Origin: Fodinicola acaciae
GTDB taxonomy: Bacteria > Actinomycetota > Actinomycetes > Mycobacteriales > HKI-0501
DNA: 64,000 bases
Assembly (NCBI RefSeq): GCF_010993745.1
Contig: NZ_WOTN01000001.1
Location: 1,181,235 to 1,245,234 of the forward strand
Direction of reading: 5' to 3'
This document shows, one piece after another, positions 42,051 to 51,522 of this stretch. The position numbers and the translations under genes were made by a program. Numbering within the stretch: the first letter of the stretch is position 1; each line of letters starts with the position of its first letter. The notes beneath the pieces are model-generated. The model was not told the origin of the DNA and made no database searches. It was given only the letters and a program-made list of their open reading frames with translations.

Positions 42051-42982
42051 TGATCTCGGCGATGTACGCGGAGGCCGCCGCCGGCGACCCGGCCAACCAC
42101 ATGAACCTCATCCAGGCGGTGATCCTCGGCATCGTCGAGGGGCTGACCGAATTCCTGCCGGTCTCCTCGACCGGTCACCTGACCGTCGCCGAGAAGCTGA
42201 TGGGCCTGCAGATCGACAGCGTCGCGGTCACCGCGTTCACCGCTGTCGTGCAGGTCGGCGCGATCTTCGCCGCCGTCCTCTATTTCATCAAGGACATCTT
42301 CCGGATCGCCATCGGCTGGATCAAAGGCATCTTCTCGGCGCAGGCCCGTCAGCAGATGGAGTGGCGGTTCGGCTGGGCCGTCATCGTCGGCTCGATCCCG
42401 ATCGCGATCATCGGCCTGGTCGGCAAGGACCTCATCGAGGGCGCGCTGCGCAGCCTCTGGTTCGTCGCCGCCGGCCTGATCGTGTGGAGCGCGGTGATGG
42501 TGGCCGCCGAGTGGTATCACAACCGGCTCACCGCCGAGCCGCTCGGCCGGCACGGACCGGACGACAGCGGCATCCGGCACGAGGACCAGGTCACCGTCAT
42601 GGACGGCCTGCTGATCGGCCTGGCGCAGTGCCTGGCGCTGGTGCCGGGCGTGTCCCGCTCAGGGGCGACCATCTCGATCGGCCTGTTCCGCAGCCTGGAC
42701 CGGGTCGCCGCCACCAGGATGTCGTTCTTCCTCGGCATTCCGGCGCTGTCCGCGGCCGGACTGCTGGAGGCCGTCGACTATCGCGACCAGATCGCCAGCA
42801 CGGTCGGCTGGGTGCCCACGATCGTCGGCATCGTGGTGTCGTTCCTGGTCGGCTACGCGTCGATCGCCTGGTTGCTGCGGCTGGTCGGCAAGCATCCGAT
42901 CAGCGTCTTCGTGCCCTACCGGATCATCGTCGGCGTGGTGATCATCGTGTTGGTCGCCTTCGGGTTCATCTCCGCGACCTGA
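42047..42982 (+). CDS. uppP: Undecaprenyl-diphosphatase (UppP/BacA)
   Basis: The 311-residue membrane protein removes one phosphate from undecaprenyl diphosphate so that the lipid carrier can be reused in wall synthesis; it also gives bacitracin tolerance. The family signatures are EGLTEFLPVSSTGHL (about 25-39) and PGVSRSGATISI in the second half, and there are about eight helices. ATG 42047 overlaps the LLM gene as ATGA. The N terminus is slightly extended before the first helix. This is the clearest link in the region to cell-wall lipid carriers. Confidence 0.95.
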   Translation: MMISAMYAEAAAGDPANHMNLIQAVILGIVEGLTEFLPVSSTGHLTVAEKLMGLQIDSVAVTAFTAVVQVGAIFAAVLYFIKDIFRIAIGWIKGIFSAQARQQMEWRFGWAVIVGSIPIAIIGLVGKDLIEGALRSLWFVAAGLIVWSAVMVAAEWYHNRLTAEPLGRHGPDDSGIRHEDQVTVMDGLLIGLAQCLALVPGVSRSGATISIGLFRSLDRVAATRMSFFLGIPALSAAGLLEAVDYRDQIASTVGWVPTIVGIVVSFLVGYASIAWLLRLVGKHPISVFVPYRIIVGVVIIVLVAFGFISAT

Positions 42983-43016
42983 CCGTACGGCCGGTCCTCG
43001 ACGTAGAGTTTCCGCG

Positions 43017-43769
43017 ATGACAACGGTGCTCCTGGTCCGGCATGGCCGGTCGACGGCCAACAGCTCCGCCGTACTGGCCGGCTGGTCGCCTGGCGTGCTG
43101 CTCGACGCGTACGGCGAGCAGCAGGCCACAAAGCTCGGCGAACGGCTCGCTGCGGTGCCGCTGTCGGCGGTCGTGGCGAGTCCGCTCGAGCGCTGCCAAC
43201 AGACCGCCACCGCCGTCGTGTCGGCGCGTACGGACGAGCTGAAGGTCGAGACCGACGAACGGCTCGGCGAGTGCCGCTATGGCGACTGGACCGGCCGGCC
43301 GATCAAGGAGCTGCTCAAGGATCCGCTGTGGAAGGTCGTGCAGCAGCATCCGTCCGCGGTCGTCTTCCCCGGCCCGGAAGGCGAGGCGCTGGCGGCCACC
43401 CAGGTCCGCGCGGTCACCGCGATCCGTGACTGGGACGCGCGGGTTGCCGAGGAACACGGTCCGGACGCGGTGTGGATGGCCTGCAGTCACGCCGATGTCA
43501 TCAAGGCGGTGCTCGCCGACGCGCTCGGCCTGCACCTCGACCTGTTCCAGCGGATCGTCGTCGACCCGTGCTCGGTGAGCGTCGTCCGCTACACCGAGAC
43601 GCGGCCATTCGTCGTACGAATGAATGACACCGGCGGCGACGTTTCCGCTTTGCTGCCACCGAAAAAGCGCCGCCGGCGGTCCCGGGCGAAAGACTCCGAC
43701 GCGATCGTCGGCGGGGGTGCCGGGGGTCCGGTGGGATCTGAGGCGACAGCCTCGCCGGCCGGCCAGTAG
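43017..43769 (+). CDS. Histidine phosphatase-superfamily protein (MSMEG_4193 type)
   Basis: The 250-residue protein has the phosphohistidine motif LVRHGRSTANSS with the catalytic His9, a paired Arg in ERCQQTA and the second histidine in ACSHADVIKAVL. It matches the actinobacterial MSMEG_4193-type phosphatase found next to DUF3090 and SCO1664-like genes. The last 30 residues are basic then Gly/Ala-rich (PPKKRRRRSRAK), probably disordered. The substrate is not known. It is 34 bp after uppP and 9 bp before the DUF3090 gene, so it is part of one operon. Confidence 0.88.
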   Translation: MTTVLLVRHGRSTANSSAVLAGWSPGVLLDAYGEQQATKLGERLAAVPLSAVVASPLERCQQTATAVVSARTDELKVETDERLGECRYGDWTGRPIKELLKDPLWKVVQQHPSAVVFPGPEGEALAATQVRAVTAIRDWDARVAEEHGPDAVWMACSHADVIKAVLADALGLHLDLFQRIVVDPCSVSVVRYTETRPFVVRMNDTGGDVSALLPPKKRRRRSRAKDSDAIVGGGAGGPVGSEATASPAGQ

Positions 43770-43778
43770 GGTTGCGAC

Positions 43779-44336
43779 ATGCCCCGTCGCGTCTACTCTT
43801 TCGAGCCGCCGGAGCGGTTCATCGCCGGGACCGTCGGCGAGCCAGGGGACCGCACCTTCTACCTGCAGGCCAGCGGAGGCGGCCGTACGGTCAGCGTCGC
43901 CCTGGAGAAGGTCCAGGTGGCGCTGCTCGCCGAGCGGTTGAGCGCGCTGCTGGACGAGGCACGCCGCCGGCTCGGCGCCGACGTGCCGGACGGCGCGCCG
44001 GAGCTGGAGGACGCCGCACCGCTGGACACGCCGATCGAGGAGGAGTTCCGCGTCGGCACGCTGGGGCTGGCCTGGGAAGGCGACTCCTCCACGGTGGTCA
44101 TCGAGGCGACCGCCGAGGGCGACGAGCCGGAAGGCGAGGAGGACGAGGAGCCCGACCCGGAGATCGACGACACGCGCGACATGTTGCGCGTACGCATCTC
44201 CGCCGCGGCCGCACGCGCGTTCATCACCCGCGCCGAGCGCGTCGTCGCGGCCGGCCGGCCGCCGTGTCCGCTCTGCGGCCTGCCGCTGGATCCGGAGGGC
44301 CACATCTGTCCCCGCCACAACGGATACCGGCGCTGA
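43779..44336 (+). CDS. DUF3090 family protein
   Basis: The 185-residue protein matches DUF3090: PRRVYSFEPPERFIAGTVGEPG at the start, RTFYLQA, and a C-terminal CPLCGLPLDPEGHICPRHNGYRR with four cysteines or histidines that look like a zinc ribbon. The middle part is acidic (EGDEPEGEEDEEPDPE). The family is actinobacterial and of unknown function; it always travels with the phosphatase upstream and the SCO1664-like gene downstream. It is cytoplasmic. Confidence 0.92.
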   Translation: MPRRVYSFEPPERFIAGTVGEPGDRTFYLQASGGGRTVSVALEKVQVALLAERLSALLDEARRRLGADVPDGAPELEDAAPLDTPIEEEFRVGTLGLAWEGDSSTVVIEATAEGDEPEGEEDEEPDPEIDDTRDMLRVRISAAAARAFITRAERVVAAGRPPCPLCGLPLDPEGHICPRHNGYRR

Positions 44337-44385
44337 TCCGTATCACAATCGCCAGCCGGGTTTTCCCGGTGAATACTTGCAGGCG

Positions 44386-45168
44386 ATGAACCCTGACACC
44401 GAGGTGCTGCTCACCACCGGCGCGATCGAGATCTCCGGTCGGCTGGTGGAGGCGAGCAACGCGACGCTCTTCGGCACGGTGAGCCTGGACGGCGTGAGCG
44501 CGGAGTGCGTCTACAAGCCGATCCGCGGCGAGCGGCCGCTGTGGGACTTCCCGGACGGCACGCTGGCCGGCCGCGAGGTCGCCACGTACCTGCTCTCCGA
44601 GGCCTCCGGCTGGTCGCTCGTACCGCCGACGGTGTTCCGCGACGGTCCGTTCGGGCCCGGCATGTGCCAGCTGTGGATCGACAGCGAGGACATCTCGTCG
44701 CTGCTCGACATCATGCGTGCCGGGTCGGTGCCGGCCGGCTGGCTGCAGGTTTTCGAGGGGTACGGCGCCGACGGCGAGGAGGTCGTCGTCGCGCACGCCG
44801 ACGACGAGCGGCTGCGGCGGCTCGCCGTGCTCGACGTGGTGTCCAACAACGCCGACCGCAAGGGTGGGCATCTCCTGCTCTCCGGCGACCGGTTGTACGG
44901 CGTGGACCACGGCATCTGCTGGCACGGCGACAACAAGCTGCGCACGATCCTGTGGGGCTGGGCCGGCGACCGGCTGCCGGACGACGCTCGCGAGGTCGTG
45001 GAGAAGCTGCACTCCGACCTCGATGGTGACCTCGGCGAGCAACTGTGCGACTACATCACGCTGGACGAGGTGATCGCCGCCCGCCGCCGCGCCGACCGCC
45101 TGCTGCGTACCGGCCGCTTCCCGTCACCCCGCCCCGACGGCCGCGCCATTCCCTGGCCGCCGTTCTAG
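44386..45168 (+). CDS. SCO1664-like protein with PI3/4-kinase-type fold
   Basis: The 260-residue protein starts at ATG 44386. It has the pattern VSAECVYKPIRGERPLWDFPDGTLAGREVA and LAVLDVVSNNADRKGGHLL, then GVDHGICWH, the last two resembling the catalytic and metal motifs of phosphatidylinositol-kinase-like folds (DVVSNNADRK for HRD.N, VDHG for DFG). Enzymatic activity is unproven. It is the third member of the phosphatase-DUF3090-SCO1664 set, which normally leads directly to mshC; here mshC is about 10.6 kb downstream. A bidirectional hairpin follows. Confidence 0.88.
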   Translation: MNPDTEVLLTTGAIEISGRLVEASNATLFGTVSLDGVSAECVYKPIRGERPLWDFPDGTLAGREVATYLLSEASGWSLVPPTVFRDGPFGPGMCQLWIDSEDISSLLDIMRAGSVPAGWLQVFEGYGADGEEVVVAHADDERLRRLAVLDVVSNNADRKGGHLLLSGDRLYGVDHGICWHGDNKLRTILWGWAGDRLPDDAREVVEKLHSDLDGDLGEQLCDYITLDEVIAARRRADRLLRTGRFPSPRPDGRAIPWPPF

Positions 45169-45189
45169 TGTCCCGAGTCGCGACACTAG
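45165..45189. terminator. Bidirectional hairpin terminator
   Basis: CTAGTGTC (45165-45172) pairs perfectly with GACACTAG (45182-45189). It spans the stop codon of the SCO1664-like gene and the stop codon of the convergent ComB-like gene, so it can end both transcripts. Confidence 0.7.
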
Positions 45190-45935
45190 GTCGCGGCGGT
45201 GAAGTGGTCGGCGGTGAGTAGTGGTACGGATTGGCTCGCGTCGACTTCGGCGGCGACGGTCACGTCGTCGGCATAGCCGTAGGCGATGAGTTCTCGGCCG
45301 CTCGTACACTCGCGCAGCAGCTCCGGCAGGCGGTCGGCGGCGTCACGGTAGGCGGCCGCAGCCGCCGCGGCCTCCGGGGACAGTGGCCTCACGCCAGCCA
45401 GTTTGGCGAGCAGCGCGCCGGCGCCCCACAGGTCTTCGAGTGCCGGCCGCAGCGAACCGTCCGGCCACCGCTCGCCGGCCGCGATCACTGTCACGTAGGA
45501 GTTTTTGTCGACATTGCTGGAGATCCACGCGGCGGCGGCTTCGGCGTTGCGCAGGCACACACCGATCACTCGAGAGCCGCTGGCGGCGACCCGTTGCGCG
45601 ATGGTCGACCCGTTCGGCGACGGCAGTACCAGCCGGCGGATGTCGTCAGCCCGGCGGATCGACTGCGCCGACAGGCTGATCTGTCCGTCGCCGGCCTCCG
45701 ATCTGCCGACCGCCAAGACGGCATCATGCCGTTGCGCGTACGCGATCGCTGTCTCGTCGCGCCAGCGGTAGGGAAACACGTCGATTCCCCGGTCGACGGC
45801 GACCGAAAGCGCGGTGGTGAAGGAAAGTACGTCGACGACCGCGACGATGTCGGCGCCCGATCCGACCGTGTCGGCGCCGACCGGCCCCCAGTCGAACCGC
45901 GCACGAAATCCGGGTTGTGCGTACAGGTTGGCCAT
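45186..45935 (-). CDS. 2-phosphosulfolactate phosphatase-like protein (ComB)
   Basis: The 249-residue protein matches the ComB family: VVDVLSFTTALSVAVDRG, PSPNGSTIA and SRVIGVCLRNAEAAA, with the late PALEDLWGAGALLAKL. ComB removes phosphate from 2-phosphosulfolactate in coenzyme M synthesis, but many bacteria that make no coenzyme M carry it; its role there is open. No other coenzyme M gene is present. It is convergent with the SCO1664-like gene. The stretch 45936-46309 upstream of it has no gene that can be supported. Confidence 0.85.
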   Translation of the reverse strand: MANLYAQPGFRARFDWGPVGADTVGSGADIVAVVDVLSFTTALSVAVDRGIDVFPYRWRDETAIAYAQRHDAVLAVGRSEAGDGQISLSAQSIRRADDIRRLVLPSPNGSTIAQRVAASGSRVIGVCLRNAEAAAAWISSNVDKNSYVTVIAAGERWPDGSLRPALEDLWGAGALLAKLAGVRPLSPEAAAAAAAYRDAADRLPELLRECTSGRELIAYGYADDVTVAAEVDASQSVPLLTADHFTAAT

Positions 45936-46309
45936 TCCGCCAACGCTAGCCCAGGTGTTTCCATGCTGAAGGGGACCGAGCGGGTCGATCGTCGCCGTCG
46001 AATCCTCTGTTACCGAGCCGTCGAGAAACGCACCGAGCCTTTCTTGGCGAGGCTAGCCTTCACCGACCGGCTGACCGTGGCACTGGACACCTACCCGCGG
46101 CCCCCGCGTTCACCGCCAACGCGCTGCGTTCTGCGACACGTCACAGACACCAACCCCACCCCAACTCCGCAGCTGAGAACCACCACGGGGTGATGTTTTC
46201 AACGGCCATCGCCGGGACCGCCGAAGACGTCGTCATCGGCCCGCCGCTTTTGCTTATGCGCAAAGCGAAAATGAAGGAATCGACGTTCGCGGAGTGATAT
46301 CGCGGGAAC

Positions 46310-47192
46310 ATGCGTTCGACTATGGGTGATGCGATCAGCCTGGTCGACGCGCTGTCCGACAGTGAGGTGAAGCCGTTCCCGCGGGATGCCTGTGTGGAGT
46401 TCGCGCGGGCGTACGCGGCGATGGTGGCGGCGATCGCCGCGTTGGAGAATCGGGGTATCGCGGCCGCGGATGGATACCTGCCGCGGCAGACGGCGCAGTT
46501 GGTGAAGCAGTTGACCCGTCAGTCGCTTGGTGATTGCCGGTGGTTGGTGAAGGTCGCGCGGTTGACCAGTCAGCGCGCTACCGGCGGCTCGTGTTTCGCT
46601 GATGCGGAGTTGCCGGCCACCGCTGTTGCTTTGGCTGAGGTTGGGATCACTCCGGGGCATGTGCGGGAGATCGTGAAGGCGATGTCGGTGGTGCCGCCGG
46701 GTTGGCCGGATCGTGAGGGTTTTGATCGGTCGTTGGCGGGGTTGGCGCGGTCGGGCTACCCGGAGGATGTCAAAGAGCTGGGCAAGGTGATCGCGGATCG
46801 GATCGAGCAGGAAACACCGCCGCCGGAGGACGATGATGATGATGGGCGGTTGGCGGAGCTGATTCTCCATGGCATCACCTGTGCTGGTGTGTTGCCGCAT
46901 GACACGCGGCCGTTTCGGCGGAGAAACCAAGCTCCACAACCTCGTGCTGCTGTGCTTCGCACATCACCAAATCGTGCACCATTCGCAAATGGAAAATCAA
47001 AATGCGCGGCGGGATCCCGTATTTCATCCCGCCAGCGTTCATCGACCCGACCCGCACGCCGATACGGCACGCGCGCTACAGCATGAAATGCTAGGCCAAC
47101 CCAACTCATCCGCAAGCTCGTACGGCAGCCGCATTAAGTATCGCGGCGTTGATGACCGATTTGCCACGCGAGAACAGGTGGACGTTGGCTGA
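46310..47192 (+). pseudogene. DUF222-HNH endonuclease family remnant
   Basis: Frame one from ATG 46310 encodes the start of a DUF222 (13E12-type) protein (about 190 residues up to RLAELILHGITCAGV). A second frame from about 46905 then encodes the end of an HNH nuclease: GGETKLHNLVLLCFAHHQIVHH, the usual LDNLVLLC..HH motif. The roughly 170 residues that normally lie between are deleted and the frame is shifted near 46910. The second frame then reads into the neighbouring IS remnant, so its stop at 47192 is not original. These genes are repeated, mobile-like families in actinobacteria. Confidence 0.75.
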
Positions 47193-47972
47193 GCATGCCG
47201 GGGGACGAGATGCCTGACCGGATGCAGCGATTGCTCAATCAGGCGGTGTGGGATCACGCGACGGCTGTCGCGGCGATCCGTGGGGTTTGTCTCCGGAGTG
47301 TTGGGTGATCGGTCCTTGTGGGTGGCGGCTGTGGATGCGTCTGGGCAGCTGAAGCAGGGCAGCGCGACGGCTGGGGTGCAGCGCCAGTTGGGTGATCCAG
47401 ATCGTCGCGCCGCGGTGAAGCAGTTCCTACCGCCGGCGTCATCGCAGATCAACTCGGCAGGTCGCCTCCGTGGCCGGTTCAAGAGGCGAACGCGCATATG
47501 CCTGGGCCAGGTCGGCACCGTCAGCCCTCGCCATTTTCTGCTGATACGCAAGCATCTGGACACCGGTGAACTGGCCTACCACTACTGCTACGTCCCGCCA
47601 AGCGAGCCGATCCAGGCCATGACACTGGTACGGGCGGCGTGCCTGCGGTGGCCGGTCGAGGAAGATTTCGAGTTCGGGACAGATCAATTCGGGCGTGACC
47701 AGTCTCAGGTCCGCCTCTGCACCGCGCTAGTCCGGCACATTGTGTTGACCATGGCGGCCCTGGTCGTCTGCGCGATCACCGCAGCTCAGGCCAAAACCTG
47801 GGCGCCGGCGTCCGTCCTGCCGCACGCACCTGCTGACCTGCCACCGTCAGAGCTCGGCGTGATCGCACTGACTGTCGCCGAGATCAAACGCCTATTCACC
47901 CTGCTAACCCGCCGCATATGGCCCGACATCCACCACCGAGCCCGACTCCGCCGACACCACCAACCGGCATGA
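47140..47972 (+). pseudogene. IS701-family transposase remnant
   Basis: Three reading frames in order encode parts of one IS701-type transposase. From 47154, ALMTDLPRENRWTLAEHAG; after a 1-base shift, PDRMQRLLNQAVWDHATAVAA (about 47212-47275); after another shift, GDRSLWVAAVDASGQLKQGSA and, after a deletion of the middle, RHFLLIRKHLDTGELAYHYC to WPVEEDFEFG (47280-47972). At least two frameshifts, a stop and an internal deletion make it inactive. No terminal inverted repeats were identified. It abuts the DUF222-HNH remnant, which shows that 46.2-48.0 kb is a decaying mobile zone. Confidence 0.8.
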
Positions 47973-47985
47973 CAAGATCAAAGTG

Positions 47986-49554
47986 CTAGTGCGCGAAAAG
48001 CAGCGCCGGGATCGGTGCGCTCTCGCCGGACAACCGGTCGACCGAGCTGACGAAGTATGTGTACGTGCAACCGGTGACCGCGGTGGTGTCCACATAGGAC
48101 TGTCGACGGCTGGTGGCCGGCGCGACGGCGATCAGGTGGCTGGCGTCGGAGAAATCGCCGCGCGGATGCGCGCCGATGCCGTCGAAGCGATAGACGGCGT
48201 ACGACCGTGGCCGCAGCCCGGCGTCCCAGCCGACGGAGCGAATGTCCAGGACCGCACCGGAGTCGGCCCGGCGCGCCGAGACGACCGGCGGTGGTGGCGC
48301 CGGACGGCCACGGCGCAGATGCGGCATCGGTGGGGTCAGCGCCGGATGCTGGTAGTGGTCGGCGACCAGCCGGCTCATCGCACCGAGCTTGTCGTCGCCG
48401 ACGTCTTTCGCGGAAAAATAGACGTTTCCGCGCACCTGTGGATAGTCGCGGTCGAAGGTCAGGTGTTTGGTCAGCTCGGCGGGGTCGAGCCACGGGCCGG
48501 TGGTGCCGACTCGATATGTCGCCTCGCCGACATAGAGCTGGCAGTGCGTGCCGGCCACCTGGGTGGCCCACCACGGCACGAGTTTGGCGTAGTCGGCGAT
48601 GGCGAAACCGAGATACCAGTAGACCTGCGGATTGATGTAGTCGAGCCACTCGTTGCGCACCCACAGCCGCGTGTCCGCGGAAATCGCGTCGTACGACTGC
48701 AGACCGTTGGTGTCCGAGCCGAGCGGATCGGCGCTTTTGTTGCGCCAGATGCCAAACGGGCTGATGCCGAACTTGACCCACGGCTTGACCGCGTGGATGC
48801 GCGCGTTCATCTCGCGGACCAGCCGGTTGATGTTGTCGCGCCGCCAGTCCTCGACGTTGTCGAAGCCTTTTCCGTACGTGGCGAAGGTTTCCGCGTCCGG
48901 CACCGTCTGGCCGGCGATCGGATAAGGATAGAAGTAGTCGTCGAAATGTACGCCGTCGATGTCATAGCGGTGGACCGCGTCCATGATGGCGTCTTGGACG
49001 AACGCGCGTACGGCCGGAATGCCGGGGTTGTAGTAAAGCTTCGGACCGTAGACGAAAGTCCACTCCGGATGGCGGCGCGCCGGATGGCTCGGCAGCAGCT
49101 GGTTGAGGTCGGTCTGCATGCTGACCCGGTACGGGTTGAACCAGGCGTGCAGCTCGAGGCCGCGATTGTGTGCCTCCGCGACGGCGAAGGCGAGCGGGTC
49201 GTAGCCGGGATCGCCGCCTTGTTTGCCGGTCAGGTATTGCGACCAGGGCTCCAGCGGCGACGGCCAGAAGGCGTCGGCGGTCGGCCGGATCTGCAGCACG
49301 ACCGCGTTGAACCGCCGCCGTACGGCCAGGTCGAGCAGCGCGCGCAGCTCGGATTGTTGTTGCGCGGCCGGTAAACCGGTCGTCGACGGCCAGTCGATGT
49401 TGACCACGCTGGCGATCCACATCGCGCGCAGCTGGTGTTTCGGCGCGTACGTGGCCGGCGTCGCGAGCGAGCCGTCTCCAGGCGGCAGGAGCGCCACCGC
49501 CGCGCCGGCACTGAGATAGCCGAACTGCCGGCGGGACAGGTGGGGACCCGACAA
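47986..49554 (-). CDS. GHL10-type glycoside hydrolase with Tat signal
   Basis: The product of about 522 residues has a twin-arginine signal (LSRRQFGYLSAGAAVALL) and a GHL10 (YngK-like) barrel: LRAMWIASVVNIDWPS, FNAVVLQIRPTADAFWPS, ELHAWFNPYRVS, and the acidic VHFDDYFYPYP near the active site, then ISPFGIWRNK. The final 110 residues look like a fibronectin-type or beta-sandwich domain (ARRADSGAVLDIRSVGWD). Such enzymes hydrolyse wall or exopolysaccharide glycosidic bonds. TTG 49554 is chosen because it fits the signal; ATG 49635 and an earlier start at 49692 are possible. Confidence 0.8.
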   Translation of the reverse strand: MSGPHLSRRQFGYLSAGAAVALLPPGDGSLATPATYAPKHQLRAMWIASVVNIDWPSTTGLPAAQQQSELRALLDLAVRRRFNAVVLQIRPTADAFWPSPLEPWSQYLTGKQGGDPGYDPLAFAVAEAHNRGLELHAWFNPYRVSMQTDLNQLLPSHPARRHPEWTFVYGPKLYYNPGIPAVRAFVQDAIMDAVHRYDIDGVHFDDYFYPYPIAGQTVPDAETFATYGKGFDNVEDWRRDNINRLVREMNARIHAVKPWVKFGISPFGIWRNKSADPLGSDTNGLQSYDAISADTRLWVRNEWLDYINPQVYWYLGFAIADYAKLVPWWATQVAGTHCQLYVGEATYRVGTTGPWLDPAELTKHLTFDRDYPQVRGNVYFSAKDVGDDKLGAMSRLVADHYQHPALTPPMPHLRRGRPAPPPPVVSARRADSGAVLDIRSVGWDAGLRPRSYAVYRFDGIGAHPRGDFSDASHLIAVAPATSRRQSYVDTTAVTGCTYTYFVSSVDRLSGESAPIPALLFAH

Positions 49555-49771
49555 GGTGGCCTCATTCTTTTCGGCGGATGTCGGGACGAAACTCCTAAGA
49601 ATCCGGTCGCCGGCCCATCGGCCGTGCGGCCACATTGCCGGCACCGCGCGGCCGGAACCGCCATGAATACGCCGAAAACTCCTGACCGGCATGGGTCAGC
49701 GCCGGCCATGTCACAACGGGCCGAATGCGTCCGTCAGTGATATGACCAGACCGGATCATGGAGGACGCACA

Positions 49772-50638
49772 GTGGACGAGCAGGACGTGCTGGCTGGCAG
49801 GTTCGCGGAGAACCGGTCACACCTGCGAGCGGTGGCCTATCGGATGCTCGGCTCGCTGACCGAGGCCGACGACGCGGTGCAGGAGGCATGGATCCGGCTC
49901 AGCCGTGCGGACACCAGCGAGGTCGACAACCTGCGCGGCTGGCTGACCACCGTGGTCGCGCGCGTGTGCCTGGACATGCTGCGCACGCGGAAGTCCCGCC
50001 GCGAAGAGCTGCACGGCTCCTACTTTCCCGAACCGCTGATCGACCGCGAGGACAGTCAGAACCCGGAGCACGAGGCGTTGCTGGCCGACTCGGTCGGCCT
50101 GGCCCTGCTGGTGGTGCTGGAGGCGCTCACGCCGGCCGAGCGGCTGTCCTTCGTGCTGCACGACATGTTCGCGGTGCCGTTCGACGACATCGCGCCGATC
50201 GTCGGACGTACGCCGGCGGCCGTCCGTCAGCTGGCCAGCCGCGGCCGGCGGCGCGTACGCGGGTCGGCGGTGCCGGACGCGGACGTGTCCCGCCAGCGTG
50301 AGGTCGTCGACGCTTTTCTCACCGCCGCGCGTGGCGGCGACTTCCAGGCGCTGGTCACCATCCTCGACCCCGACGTGACACTGCGCGCGGCCATGCCGAC
50401 CGGTGTGATCGAGGTGCATGGTGCGGAGACGGTCGCCAAGCAGGCGGCGATGTTCTGGCAGCTGCTTGGCCCGTCCGTCGACATCCGGCCCGTGCTGGTC
50501 AACGGTGTCGCCGGCCTGGTCGCGATGCGGAAGGCAAAGCCGTACTCGGTGCTCGCCTTCACCGTCACCGACGGCAGGGTCGCCGCGATGGACATCGTCA
50601 ACGACCGCGCGCGGCTGGCCGCGCTGGACCTCGGTTAG
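49772..50638 (+). CDS. SigJ-like ECF sigma factor with SnoaL domain
   Basis: The 288-residue protein has sigma region 2 (LRAVAYRMLGSLTEADDAVQEAW), region 4 (ERLSFVLHDMFAVPFDDIAPIVGRTPAAVRQLASRG) and a C-terminal SnoaL-like domain of about 110 residues, the ECF41/SigJ layout. In that class the SnoaL part modulates promoter activity and there is often an adjacent oxidoreductase or carboxymuconolactone decarboxylase target; none is next to this gene. GTG 49772 follows GGAGG with a 7-base gap. It is divergent from the glycosidase and its stop overlaps the GntR gene's by 4 bp. Confidence 0.92.
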   Translation: MDEQDVLAGRFAENRSHLRAVAYRMLGSLTEADDAVQEAWIRLSRADTSEVDNLRGWLTTVVARVCLDMLRTRKSRREELHGSYFPEPLIDREDSQNPEHEALLADSVGLALLVVLEALTPAERLSFVLHDMFAVPFDDIAPIVGRTPAAVRQLASRGRRRVRGSAVPDADVSRQREVVDAFLTAARGGDFQALVTILDPDVTLRAAMPTGVIEVHGAETVAKQAAMFWQLLGPSVDIRPVLVNGVAGLVAMRKAKPYSVLAFTVTDGRVAAMDIVNDRARLAALDLG

Positions 50639-51312
50639 CCGTCGAGGTTGATGCGGTGCACCATGTCGTCGAGTACGGCGTGCGACTCGCGGGTCGCGGC
50701 GTCGGCGTCGCCGGCCTGGATGGCGCGTACGAGCGCGCTGTGATGGACGTACTCGATGTCCAGGTCCGCGTCCAGCGCGGTCGCCACACTGGCGCGGATC
50801 ACGTCGGTCAGACCGAGGTGCAGCTCGGACAGCAGCGCATTGTGCGAGCAGCGGACGACCGCCAGGTGAAACTGCGTGTCCGACTCGGCGGCCTCCTCCC
50901 AGCGCCGCTCGGCCATCGCCTGGTCGCGCGCGGCCAGCAGGTCGGCCAGCTCGGTGGCGTCCTGGTCGGTGCGGTGGATGGCGGCCAGCCGCGCACCCTC
51001 CACCTCCAGCAGCCGGCGCACCTGGATGACCTCACGCAGCTGCGAGCCGTAGAGCCGGCGAAGCGCACCTGAGATCTCGCTGGTGGCGCGTACGAAGGTG
51101 CCGTTTCCCTGCCGTACGTCCAGCAGGCCGGCATGGGACAGCGCACGGACCGCCTCGCGGATCGTGTTGCGGCCGACGCCGAGCGCGCTGACCAGCTCTG
51201 GCTCCGGCGGAATGCGCTGGTCGACCGGCCAGCTGCCGCTGACGATCGCTTGGCGCATCTGCTCGATGACCTGATCCACCAAGCCGGTGCGGCGAGTAGT
51301 GGCCAAAGGCAC
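50635..51312 (-). CDS. GntR/FadR-type transcriptional regulator
   Basis: The 225-residue protein has a GntR winged helix at the N terminus (DQVIEQMRQAIVSGSWP, then ELVSALGVGRNTIREAVRALSHAGLL and VRQGNGTFV) and a helical FCD ligand domain of the FadR type, with the metal-binding Asp/His pattern in AESDTQFHLAVVRCSHN. GTG 51312 has AAGGAAG before it. It is divergent from the MFS gene at 51523, and an 8-3-8 palindrome in the gap is its probable operator; the transporter and the amidohydrolase behind it are the likely targets. Confidence 0.92.
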   Translation of the reverse strand: MPLATTRRTGLVDQVIEQMRQAIVSGSWPVDQRIPPEPELVSALGVGRNTIREAVRALSHAGLLDVRQGNGTFVRATSEISGALRRLYGSQLREVIQVRRLLEVEGARLAAIHRTDQDATELADLLAARDQAMAERRWEEAAESDTQFHLAVVRCSHNALLSELHLGLTDVIRASVATALDADLDIEYVHHSALVRAIQAGDADAATRESHAVLDDMVHRINLDG

Positions 51313-51328
51313 AGTCGCTTCCTTCCCA

Positions 51329-51347
51329 CCAAACATCCTATGTTTGG
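51329..51347. promoter_or_regulatory. Probable GntR operator
   Basis: CCAAACAT-CCT-ATGTTTGG is a perfect inverted repeat (51329-51347). It starts 16 bp upstream of the GntR start codon and is about 175 bp from the divergent MFS gene, so it best fits autoregulation, with possible control of the transporter. Confidence 0.65.
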
Positions 51348-51522
51348 CACACTTGCAGCAGTGACGGATCACTGCCCCACACAGCCGGTCAGCAGGCCTG
51401 TCCGCCGCGTTCTCGTCCCACAGCCTAGGTCCAATGTGCACCGTTCGGCGGCGAATGGCCCCGCCTTGACGGCGACGGAGCGTGCCGGCGAGCTACAGAA
51501 CGCAGGTGCGGCGGAGACCATC

